This document shows positions 1 through 5,608 of a stretch of DNA of 9,232 nt, piece after piece. Numbering within the stretch: position 1 is the first letter of the stretch; each line of letters starts with the position of its first letter. Origin of the DNA: Actinoplanes liguriensis (lineage in GTDB: Bacteria; Actinomycetota; Actinomycetes; Mycobacteriales; Micromonosporaceae). The position numbers were made by a program, and so were the translations under genes. Location of the stretch: the NCBI GenBank assembly GCA_000715855.1, contig KL571273.1, forward strand, positions 21,881 to 31,112, written 5' to 3'. The notes beneath the pieces were generated by a model. That model did no database searches. It was not told the DNA's origin and was given only the letters and a program-made list of their open reading frames with translations.

Positions 1-1964
1 GGCTCCTGCGGGGTGACCCGGGTCAGCCGCAGCCCGACGTACCGATATCCGCCCTCGGCCGCCGCGTCGACGAGCTCCGGCGGTGACAGGCTCAGCGCGG
101 TCAGATGTGCGAGCGAGAAGTCCTGCCGGGTCGCCGCGGCGGTGTCGCGCAGCGTGAACAGCCGTTGTGAACGGTGCGCGGCCATCCGTACCGGCGAACT
201 GACCGCGCCGCCGTAGCCATGGTGGTCCCCGATCCGCTGGATCACCGCGAAGAACAGCCGCGAACCCAGGATCTCCGTGTAGAAGTGCAGGTAGGCGCCG
301 CTCTCGTCGCGGTCGTAGAGGATCGAGTGCTCCCGCAGCCTGCCGAGCAGCCCGGCCGGCAGATCGAGCCGCGCGTCCAGATCGGTGTAATAGTTCTCCG
401 GGATCTTCAGGATCGGAGCACCGAGCGAGCGCATGGTCTCCGCCGTGGCGATGGCGTCGCCGGTACGGAACGCCACGTACTGCGGATCCGCGACCGCCGG
501 CGCCCAGTCCCCGCGCCGCAGCGGGGCCGTGTTCAGCGCGATCCGCACCCGCTGACCGGAATCGGTCGCCGCCCTGCTCCGGATCATCCCGAACGGAGCG
601 GCGATCTCCGAGGTCCCGCTGACCTCCAGCCCGAACAGCGCACGGTAGAAGAGCGTGTCCTCGTCGAACGCGTCCACCGAGGTGGTCAGCGAGACGTGGT
701 CGATCCCGGTGATCCCGGCGCTCTGCGCGCGGTTCCCGGTCGGCGTGAAGTCGCGCAGCCAGGTGTCCCGGTCGGCGCCGGTGCGGACCAGGAACACGGC
801 GGTGCCGTCCGGCGCGGCGACCGAGTTGAGCTCCGCCTCGCCGGGCTCACGCAGACGCGGCAACACCGGCGCGAGCAGCATCTCCGCTCGTCTCGTGGAG
901 GCGGTCGGATCGGCGCTGGACACCGCGAGGGCACAGACCGCCGCGGTGCCGGGCGCGACCGTGCGCTGTGACCCGAAGTTGAGCAGGACACGGGCGTCCG
1001 CCTGCTCCCAGAGCTGGACCGGCTTGGTGCGGTGCTGGCCGGCGTGGACGAAGCCGAGGCCGGTCAGCGCCCGCGCCACCAGCGGCCCGGACACTTCGTC
1101 GACCGCGAGCTCGGTGAACGCGTGCCCGCCGAGCTCCGGCGCCGACGGCAGCCCACCAGGGTCCCGCGCCGCCGGCCGGTCGGCGTGACGCACCGATTCC
1201 TGGAGCGCCAGCAGCGACCGCATCCCGTCGATCGCCGCGTGCCGGGGGTCCTCCTGGCGGTACACGTCGTTGAAAACCTCCAACGACAGCGGCCCGTCGT
1301 ATCCGGTGCCGAGCACGTGGGCGACGAATCCGGTCAGGTCGAACCCGCCGAGCCCGGGAAGGATCCGCTGCCGCCGGTTCGTCGAGTCGGCCACCTGCAG
1401 GTGAAAGATTTTTCCGCCGGGAATGACCCGGATCCCGGCGGGGTCGTCGCCGGTCGCCAGCACCTGGAAACTGTCCAGGCACAGCCCCAGCGCCGGGTGG
1501 CCGGCCCGCCGCACGATGCGCCAGGCCCGCGCGTACGTGGTCACGAACCGCCCGCCGGCCTGTGCCTCGAACGCGATCCGCAGACCCCGCGCCGCGGCCC
1601 GCCCGGCCAGGTCGGCGAGCTGCTCGGCGGCGAGATCGTCGTCGTCGACGGTGTCCGGCGAGGACGAGGAGCGCACCAGGAGCGTTCCGGATCCGAGCTT
1701 TTCCAGTACGTCGAACGTCCGCTCCGCCCAGCGCACCGTCGCCGCGAACTCCCGCGGCGGGACGGCCTCGACGTCGCGCGGTGCCTGATAGAGGTCGATG
1801 GTGAGCCCGCGCCGCGCGCATTCCTGCCGGATCCGCGCCGGTGACCACGGCGAGGAGACCAGATCACTTTCGGCCAGTTCGATGCCCTGGAAGCGGGCTG
1901 CCGCGGCCGCGGCCAGCTTGTCGTCGAGGATCCCGGAGAGCGAGGCGGTGGCGATCGAGAGCAT
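1..1964 (-). CDS. 3-dehydroshikimate dehydratase / HPPD-like fusion with a third, partial TIM-barrel domain (3' end outside window)
   Basis: The frame is open from ATG 1964 to the left edge, about 654 codons with no stop. Residues 1-260 form a sugar-phosphate-isomerase-type TIM barrel. E133 (FEAQ), D164 (CLDS), Q190 (HLQV) and E229 (LEVFND) match the four metal ligands of QuiC-type dehydratases, which convert 3-dehydroshikimate to protocatechuate. Residues about 270-600 form a two-module VOC/HPPD-like domain ending QRIGDHHGYGG and PVRMAAH, as in the two-domain QuiC/QsuB family, whose members are about 600-635 residues. Only H423 of the three HPPD metal ligands remains: Y496 and A573 sit where His and Glu are expected. 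From residue 616 the same frame continues as FSLAHLTALSLSPPELVDA, which looks like the start of another isomerase barrel. The SD GAGGTGA lies 7 nt before the ATG. The first-domain function is fairly sure, the third domain is inferred from a short stretch, and no symbol is given because the architecture differs from the known genes. Confidence 0.88.
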   Translation of the reverse strand, partial: MLSIATASLSGILDDKLAAAAAARFQGIELAESDLVSSPWSPARIRQECARRGLTIDLYQAPRDVEAVPPREFAATVRWAERTFDVLEKLGSGTLLVRSSSSPDTVDDDDLAAEQLADLAGRAAARGLRIAFEAQAGGRFVTTYARAWRIVRRAGHPALGLCLDSFQVLATGDDPAGIRVIPGGKIFHLQVADSTNRRQRILPGLGGFDLTGFVAHVLGTGYDGPLSLEVFNDVYRQEDPRHAAIDGMRSLLALQESVRHADRPAARDPGGLPSAPELGGHAFTELAVDEVSGPLVARALTGLGFVHAGQHRTKPVQLWEQADARVLLNFGSQRTVAPGTAAVCALAVSSADPTASTRRAEMLLAPVLPRLREPGEAELNSVAAPDGTAVFLVRTGADRDTWLRDFTPTGNRAQSAGITGIDHVSLTTSVDAFDEDTLFYRALFGLEVSGTSEIAAPFGMIRSRAATDSGQRVRIALNTAPLRRGDWAPAVADPQYVAFRTGDAIATAETMRSLGAPILKIPENYYTDLDARLDLPAGLLGRLREHSILYDRDESGAYLHFYTEILGSRLFFAVIQRIGDHHGYGGAVSSPVRMAAHRSQRLFTLRDTAAATRQDFSLAHLTALSLSPPELVDAAAEGGYRYVGLRLTRVTPQE

Positions 1965-1973
1965 GGCATCACC

Positions 1974-2084
1974 TCAGATGGGTCGGGCGGACGACGTGCG
2001 GGATCGGGCCCCGACCCGTTTCCGCCCCGGTGGGGACGCACAACCCGCGGTGATCCACCGGTCGGCGACATCGGTGTCCGTCAT
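1974..2084 (-). CDS. Possible 36-residue upstream leader ORF, translationally coupled to the dehydratase fusion
   Basis: ATG at 2084 opens a 36-residue frame that starts MTDTDVADRWITAG and ends at a TGA (1974-1976) inside the Shine-Dalgarno region of the next gene, four codons before its ATG and in the same frame. It has no SD of its own. Its ATG lies about 7 bp after a possible -10 box, so it would be a leaderless start. The C-terminal half is rich in R, S, P and G and matches no family I know. It may be a regulatory leader, a short real protein, or chance. Confidence 0.3.
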   Translation of the reverse strand: MTDTDVADRWITAGCASPPGRKRVGARSRTSSARPI

Positions 2085-2090
2085 ACCCGC

Positions 2091-2119
2091 ACTGTATCCG
2101 CGGTCCGCTCAGCGGTCCA
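2091..2119 (-). promoter_or_regulatory. Candidate promoter of the dehydratase fusion with an embedded operator-like palindrome
   Basis: On the minus strand TGGACC (2114-2119, 4 of 6 to TTGACA) is followed after 17 bp by TACAGT (2091-2096, a TAnnnT -10 box). The plus-strand palindrome GGTCCGCTCAGCGGTCC at 2102-2118 (7 of 8 pairs around a central base) overlaps the -35 box and the spacer, a position typical of repressor sites. The upstream IclR regulator is the obvious candidate ligand. Box and palindrome are visible; function is inferred. Confidence 0.42.
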
Positions 2120-2175
2120 GAAGGTCTGAGAGGCGGAACTCCGTCAGGCCTTGAGCAGCCTTTCTGTGGTGAGCT

Positions 2176-2201
2176 GGACCTTAGGGCGGTTCTGAGGGTC
2201 C
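2176..2201 (-). terminator. Possible hairpin terminator after the IclR gene
   Basis: An imperfect stem starts 35 bp downstream of the IclR stop: GGA pairs with TCC, then a bulged base, then CCTTAG pairs with CTGAGG (one G-U) around a 7-base loop. There is no T-tract. It would separate the regulator transcript from the dehydratase promoter. Confidence 0.3.
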
Positions 2202-2235
2202 GTCCGGTGGTCTCGCGACGGCAAGGCGGAGAGTT

Positions 2236-2997
2236 TCAGAACAGCGGGTGATCGAAACCCCGTTCGTTCAGGTGATCGGCGGCGGCGCCGAGCGACTTGG
2301 CGAACTCGGCGACACGCTCCTCGGTGAAGCGGACCGTGGGACCGCTCAGGGTCAGCGCCGCGACCACATTGCCGGAACGACCGAGGATCGGCACGGCCAC
2401 GGCGGACAGCCCGTTCTCCCGCTCACCGTGGCTGGCGGCGAATCCCGCCCCGGCCGCCTCGTCGATCCACTCACGCATCTTGCGGACATGCCCTTCGCCG
2501 TACGGCGAGGAGCGCGCGACCCGTTCCAGCAGTGCCGGCGAGGCGTTGCGCAGCAGGATCTTCGCGGACGCGCCCGCCCACAGCGGCAGCTCGTCACCGA
2601 CGTGCACGACGTGCCGCAGTGGCTGCGGGGACTCCTGCTGGGCGATGCAGACGCGCACGATGTCCCGTACCACGTAGACGTTGACCGTCTCTCGCTCGCG
2701 GGACGCGAGCTCACGCATCAGCCGCTGCGTCTCCGGAGGCAACTCCCAGCCCCGGCGGGCCAGGTGCGCCCACCGCCACAGCCCCGGCCCCGCCATGTAT
2801 CCGGAGCTGGTCGCCCACAGCAGACCGCTCTGCTCCAGGGTCTGCACGATTCGGATGACGGTGGTTTTCGCCAGGCCGGTGGCGGCGACGATGTCGCGCA
2901 CGGCGATGAGCGGACGGTCCTCGCTGAGCAGCGAAAGGATGTCCAGAGCGCGCTGAATGCTGCGCACTCCCTGGCCGTCTGCGGACTCGGTGGTCAC
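2236..2997 (-). CDS. IclR-family transcriptional regulator
   Basis: A 253-residue protein of normal IclR length. Residues 11-75 form the N-terminal winged helix-turn-helix (VRSIQRALDILSLL, then RDIVAATGLAKTTVIRIVQT), with the recognition helix near residues 42-57. Residues about 80-250 form the GAF-like effector-binding domain, with the family features LPLWAGASAKILL, REWIDEAAGAGFAASHGERE and AVAVPILGRSGNVVAALTLSGP. IclR proteins bind DNA as dimers or tetramers and often control aromatic-acid or sugar-acid catabolism. The start is a GTG with a rather distant GGAGGA. The dehydratase fusion lies 271 bp downstream on the same strand, making it the likeliest target. Two inverted repeats just upstream of the GTG suggest autoregulation. 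The family is certain; the effector is unknown, with protocatechuate, shikimate or quinate as guesses from context. Confidence 0.95.
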   Translation of the reverse strand: MTTESADGQGVRSIQRALDILSLLSEDRPLIAVRDIVAATGLAKTTVIRIVQTLEQSGLLWATSSGYMAGPGLWRWAHLARRGWELPPETQRLMRELASRERETVNVYVVRDIVRVCIAQQESPQPLRHVVHVGDELPLWAGASAKILLRNASPALLERVARSSPYGEGHVRKMREWIDEAAGAGFAASHGERENGLSAVAVPILGRSGNVVAALTLSGPTVRFTEERVAEFAKSLGAAADHLNERGFDHPLF

Positions 2998-3016
2998 GGT
3001 GCTTCACTTCCTCCCT

Positions 3017-3042
3017 CGCGTCACGGCGATGGCCATGACGCG
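3017..3042 (-). promoter_or_regulatory. Inverted repeat upstream of the IclR start
   Basis: CGCGTCA (3017-3023) and TGACGCG (3036-3042) pair perfectly over 7 bp, and after one mismatch GGC/GCC can extend the stem. It begins 20 bp upstream of the GTG start, so it is either an operator for autoregulation or a 5'-leader hairpin that could limit translation. Confidence 0.4.
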
Positions 3043-3048
3043 ACCGCG

Positions 3049-3063
3049 GGTGTTCTGGACACC
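3049..3063. promoter_or_regulatory. 15-bp operator-like palindrome upstream of the IclR gene
   Basis: GGTGTTCTGGACACC is a near-perfect palindrome (6 of 7 pairs plus one T-G around a central base), a length usual for IclR-family sites. Its core 8-mer TTCTGGAC also occurs, on the other strand, at 2115-2122 beside the dehydratase promoter palindrome. The shared core may mark a common regulator, but eight bases can recur by chance. Confidence 0.35.
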
Positions 3064-3128
3064 TGCGATTCTGCCGCCCCGTTCCTCCGGGCCGTCGTCA
3101 GCCGTGCCCGCGCGACTACGAAGTCTCC

Positions 3129-3643
3129 TCAGGATTTCGTGCGGCCGGTCGCGAGATCGCGCACCGCTCGCACATATCGATCCGTCGCGAATTCCTGGAC
3201 CATCCGGGTCAGCGGCCCACCGGCTTTCGCCAGGACAGATCGTGGCCGGCTGAATGCCCTGATGCTGAACTGGACGGCGCCGACTCCGTCAGCCGCAGCA
3301 GAAAAGCTTCCTCACCCTGCTCCGGATGCCCGGGCAGCGTCCCGTAGGCGAATCCGCGCCGATTCTGTTCGCCGACGGTGTAAACGACCTTGCAGGGCAC
3401 CGGCAGCACCCACCCGGCGCGAAGCACCACGACGACGCCGGCGGCGGCTCTCGCGGTGCCGTGCCTGACGCTCAGGCCGGCCTTGCGGTGCATCTGCCAG
3501 CCGAAAAGGCCCTCGGTGGCGCGCTCGAACGCCGCCCGGCCGTCGCCCACCACGACGTCGCGCTGCACGATTCCGTAACCCGCGGGCAGCAGATCATCCC
3601 GGGTGGCACCCACCTCGGAATAGGTGAAATCGTCCCGGCGCAT
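3129..3643 (-). pseudogene. DUF1990-family protein, frameshifted near 3286-3293
   Basis: The frame starting at ATG 3643 has clear DUF1990 features: FTYSEVGATRD, GRAAFERATEGLFGWQMHRK, and RRGFAYGTLPGHPEQGEEAF before the break. As read it ends at 3209 with an atypical Ser-rich tail. In the next frame the expected family C-terminus appears: VQFSIRAFSRP, then GGPLTRMVQEFATDRYVRAV, with a stop at 3129-3131. Adding one base in the stretch complementary to 3286-3293 joins the two into 171 residues, the normal family size. DUF1990 proteins (YndJ-like) have no firmly assigned biochemical role. The Shine-Dalgarno is weak, and an A/T-rich stretch at 3708-3720 upstream may hold the promoter. It is either a recent pseudogene or a one-base sequencing error. 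The next gene, divergent from it, shows the same defect. Confidence 0.78.
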
Positions 3644-3751
3644 CGGCTCACGATACTGGCCGCGGCCCGTACGGAATCGGCTTTCTTCCGGCGAGGCGCG
3701 GAGTGCGCGAAAAATACATCGTGACGGTTACCGGACTCGCGGATTCCGATG

Positions 3752-3784
3752 TTGACAGCGGCGGTCATAGGCTCCGCCATCGCT
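3752..3784 (+). promoter_or_regulatory. Possible -35 box and hairpin upstream of the motif-protein operon
   Basis: A perfect TTGACA lies at 3752-3757, 56 bp before ATG 3814, in the gap between the two divergent genes. No good -10 hexamer follows at 16-18 bp. GGCGG (3760-3764) pairs with CCGCC (3774-3778), and AGC/GCT can extend this around a 3-base bulge. The -35 match is exact; the promoter as a whole is uncertain. Confidence 0.25.
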
Positions 3785-3813
3785 TCTGAATCGATCAATT
3801 CGCGGGAGATCTC

Positions 3814-4226
3814 ATGGTTGCCGAATTGGAAATGCTGGCCACGTCCGCCGCGACCACGATCGTCGGACTGATGGCGACCGATGCCTGGAAGCAGGCGCGG
3901 GCTCTGCTCACCGGCGTCTGGCGCCGGAACCGGCCGGACCAGGCCGGGAGCCTGGACGCGGACCTGGACAGCGCGGACCAGATCGTCGCATGGCGCGGCG
4001 CGGTGGCAGCTCCGGTGTCGAGGACGCGGTCCGCGCCGACTGGCGGCACCGCTTCGCCGAGCTGCTCGTGTCGAATCCGGGCGCCCGGCAGGATCTCGAG
4101 CTCGCTCTCCGGCAGCTGTCCGCCCTCGCCTCGCAGCAGTCGAACCGCACGGTGACGATGCAGGCCGACGCCCGGGACCAGGGCCGTAACTATCAGTCCG
4201 CCGGTGACATGGTGATCAACGAGTGA
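3814..4226 (+). pseudogene. Small helical-domain protein with C-terminal G-R-x-Y-Q-x-A-G-D motif, frameshifted near 3988-3990
   Basis: ATG 3814 follows GGGAG by 5 nt. It encodes a hydrophobic amphipathic start (MLATSAATTIVGLMATDAWK, then ALLTGVWRR) and reads well to about SADQIVA, after which that frame turns to Ser/Arg-rich nonsense. The frame one base back (from 3990) continues sensibly: VRADWRHRFAELLVSNPGAR, then LELALRQLSALASQQ, ending ARDQGRNYQSAGD plus MVINE. One inserted base near 3988 gives 137 residues, close to the actinomycete proteins this resembles. I recall those as an N-terminal helical, possibly membrane-active domain of about 110 residues followed by a short motif, like the Bell-domain proteins of bacterial amyloid signalling; that link is from memory. 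The TGA overlaps the next start by GTGA. Whether the break is decay, sequencing error or programmed shift cannot be told, but no classic slippery heptamer is present. Confidence 0.68.
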
Positions 4227-4318
4227 GCGACGGCCAGGACCCACGAATCCACATGCGGGGCACCGCGCGCGGGCAGGGCCGGGTCTATCAGGCCGCTGGT
4301 GACCAGAAGTTCTACGGA
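4158..4318 (+). repeat. Shared short motif at the end of one gene and the start of the next
   Basis: Bases 4158-4223 encode a peptide containing ARDQGRNYQSAGD, and bases 4253-4318 one containing ARGQGRVYQAAGD. Over the first 17 positions 11 residues are identical, including Q-G-R, Y-Q and A-G-D, and both begin with Met. The two copies lie 95 bp apart in adjacent overlapping genes and in different reading frames, so this is a duplicated functional motif rather than an accident of one frame. Confidence 0.8.
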
Positions 4319-5119
4319 ACCCATCACCACCAGCACGAGCATCCCCAGGACGAGGGGCCGTTCCAGGCGTTCTTCGTCGGCTCCGGGCCCGGACGCGTCC
4401 TGATCGTGCTCGGCGTGATCGTGGTGCTCGCCGGTTTCACCGGCTGGGCGTCGATCGTGTTCGGCTTCGCCCGTGACGACGTCACCAGCCCGAGCGACGT
4501 GCTCGGCGCCGAGCTGCCGTCCGGTGTGCCGGTCGGCGTCGTGTACTTCCTCGGCGTCGGCTTCGGTGGCATCCTCGCCTCGATCGGATCCTCGATGGCC
4601 AAGGCCGCCGCTCGGCACGGCAGCCAGAAAGCGCACCTCGCGCTCACCCTGCTGCTGATCATCGTCAGCCTGGGCGGCCTGCTCCTGGTGCTCGACGGCG
4701 CGCCGGTCTCCGCGCTGACGCCGCGTTTCGGCAGCCGGACGGCGGCGGACGGCCCGGTCGAGGTGATCTCGGCCGGCTCACGGTCGGCCCGCAACGGTGG
4801 CCTGACGATGACTGTCACCGGGATCGAGAACTCCGGTGGAAAAGGTCGCGTCCACGTGCAGCTGGTCAACAACTCGGGGAGGCGGCTCACCCTGCCCGCG
4901 GCGATGTTCCAGCTCTCCGACGCGCAGGGCCGCACGTACGCGGCAAATTCTTTCGCCAAGGACTGGACCGCCGACATCGGCGACGGGGCCACCCACAGCG
5001 GCGTCCTGCAGTTGGAGAAACGCGTGATCCCGGCCGCCGGCCCGATGCGCGCCGAGTTCACGACCGTTTTCGGCGGCGGAGTGCAGTCGATCGCGGTCAC
5101 CAAGATCCCGGCATCCTGA
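4223..5119 (+). CDS. Three-helix membrane protein with N-terminal G-R-x-Y-Q-x-A-G-D motif and C-terminal beta-rich domain
   Basis: The 298-residue protein starts at a GTG overlapping the previous stop, so translation is probably coupled. Residues 14-30 carry the ARGQGRVYQAAGD motif. Residues 32-40 are a His-rich linker (HHHQHEH). Predicted membrane helices lie at about 58-82 (VLIVLGVIVVLAGF), 102-124 and 137-158 (ALTLLLIIVSLGGLLLVLDG). The last 120 residues look like an exported immunoglobulin-like or DUF4352-like domain: EVISAGSRSARNGGLTMTVT, VHVQLVNNSGRRLTLP, then FQLSDAQGRTYAANSF. With the N-terminus in the cytoplasm, three helices place this domain outside. ATG 4253 is an alternative start but lacks a Shine-Dalgarno and cuts at the motif. 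I do not recognise a named family for the whole protein. The layout suggests a cytoplasmic motif that receives a signal and an external or membrane output; this is inference. Confidence 0.85.
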   Translation: MSDGQDPRIHMRGTARGQGRVYQAAGDQKFYGTHHHQHEHPQDEGPFQAFFVGSGPGRVLIVLGVIVVLAGFTGWASIVFGFARDDVTSPSDVLGAELPSGVPVGVVYFLGVGFGGILASIGSSMAKAAARHGSQKAHLALTLLLIIVSLGGLLLVLDGAPVSALTPRFGSRTAADGPVEVISAGSRSARNGGLTMTVTGIENSGGKGRVHVQLVNNSGRRLTLPAAMFQLSDAQGRTYAANSFAKDWTADIGDGATHSGVLQLEKRVIPAAGPMRAEFTTVFGGGVQSIAVTKIPAS

Positions 5120-5135
5120 TCCGGGCCACCCTCAG

Positions 5136-5157
5136 CTCACCGGTTGATGCCGGTGAG
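5136..5157. terminator. Bidirectional hairpin between convergent genes
   Basis: CTCACCGG (5136-5143) and CCGGTGAG (5150-5157) form a perfect 8-bp stem with a TTGATG loop, 16 bp after the end of the membrane-protein gene. The stem contains the stop codon of the convergent DUF1232 gene (5137-5139). No T-tract follows, as is common in GC-rich actinomycetes. Confidence 0.6.
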
Positions 5158-5541
5158 GTGAGTCAGCGCGGCGAAACCTTCCTCCGTGCCGGGCCAGTGC
5201 CGGCGGACGGCGTCGAGGCCGGCGCGGCGGACCGTGGACCGCAGGACCGCGATGACGAGGATCGCGTCGTCCGCGTAGCCGAGGACCGGGACGAAATCCG
5301 GGATCAGGTCGAACGGGACCGCGAGGTAGGCGAGCAGCAGGCCGAGCCGGATCCGGACGCCGCGCGGCAACGTCCGGTCCGCGGCCAGGCGACGGAGCAG
5401 CCGCAGCAGATCGGGGAGCAGCCGCAAAGCTTCCCCGAGCCGGAACTTGTCCGGCTTGACCAGCAGCAACGCGACCACCAGCGCGGCCCACACGGCGAGA
5501 AGCGCCACCACGATGCCGACGATCCACCTCATGAGGGTCAT
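5137..5541 (-). CDS. DUF1232 (YkvA-like) small membrane protein
   Basis: A 134-residue protein from the ATG at 5541. One N-terminal membrane helix (MRWIVGIVVALLAVWAALVV, residues 4-27) is followed by a basic Leu-rich stretch and then the DUF1232 core LAYLAVPFDLIPDFVPVLGY with ADDAILVIAVL. The FDLIPDFIPVLGYADD pattern is diagnostic of the family, whose function is not established. The frame is open further upstream to 5646, but that part is Arg/Ala-rich and would run into the divergent prenyltransferase gene. GGGGAAGA directly before ATG 5541 favours this start or the ATG three codons on (5532). It diverges from the prenyltransferase with about 67 bp between starts, so both promoters must sit in that gap, where I see no clear boxes. 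Confidence 0.85.
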   Translation of the reverse strand: MTLMRWIVGIVVALLAVWAALVVALLLVKPDKFRLGEALRLLPDLLRLLRRLAADRTLPRGVRIRLGLLLAYLAVPFDLIPDFVPVLGYADDAILVIAVLRSTVRRAGLDAVRRHWPGTEEGFAALTHLTGINR

Positions 5542-5596
5542 TCTTCCCCGGCGAGCCGCGGGCCTGCCGGGGGCGGTCTCAGCGGACGCACAGGAC

Positions 5597-5602
5597 AGGG
5601 GG
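5597..5602 (+). promoter_or_regulatory. Ribosome binding site that decides the prenyltransferase start
   Basis: AGGGGG abuts the first ATG (5603) but lies 6 nt before the second (5609), so 5609 is the better start. A third ATG at 5618 has only a weak GCGGGG before it. The longer open frame from 5447 overlaps the opposite gene and has no protein-like composition. Confidence 0.6.
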
Positions 5603-5608
5603 ATGACG

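Noticed and set aside
174..971. Long plus-strand open frames opposite the dehydratase fusion (also 1032-1844)
   Set aside because: They mirror the codon frame of the minus-strand enzyme, are rich in Arg, Pro and Gln, and show no recognisable domain.
2248..3468. A 406-codon plus-strand open frame across the IclR and DUF1990 genes
   Set aside because: It is antisense to a full IclR protein, crosses two unrelated genes, and has biased composition without family motifs.
3985..3995. Programmed -1 frameshift in the small motif protein
   Set aside because: No X-XXY-YYZ slippery heptamer or clear downstream structure was seen, and the neighbouring gene shows the same kind of one-base defect.
5447..5608. 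Upstream-extended start for the prenyltransferase
   Set aside because: The extension lies antisense to the DUF1232 gene, has no membrane or domain features, and a good Shine-Dalgarno points to 5609.
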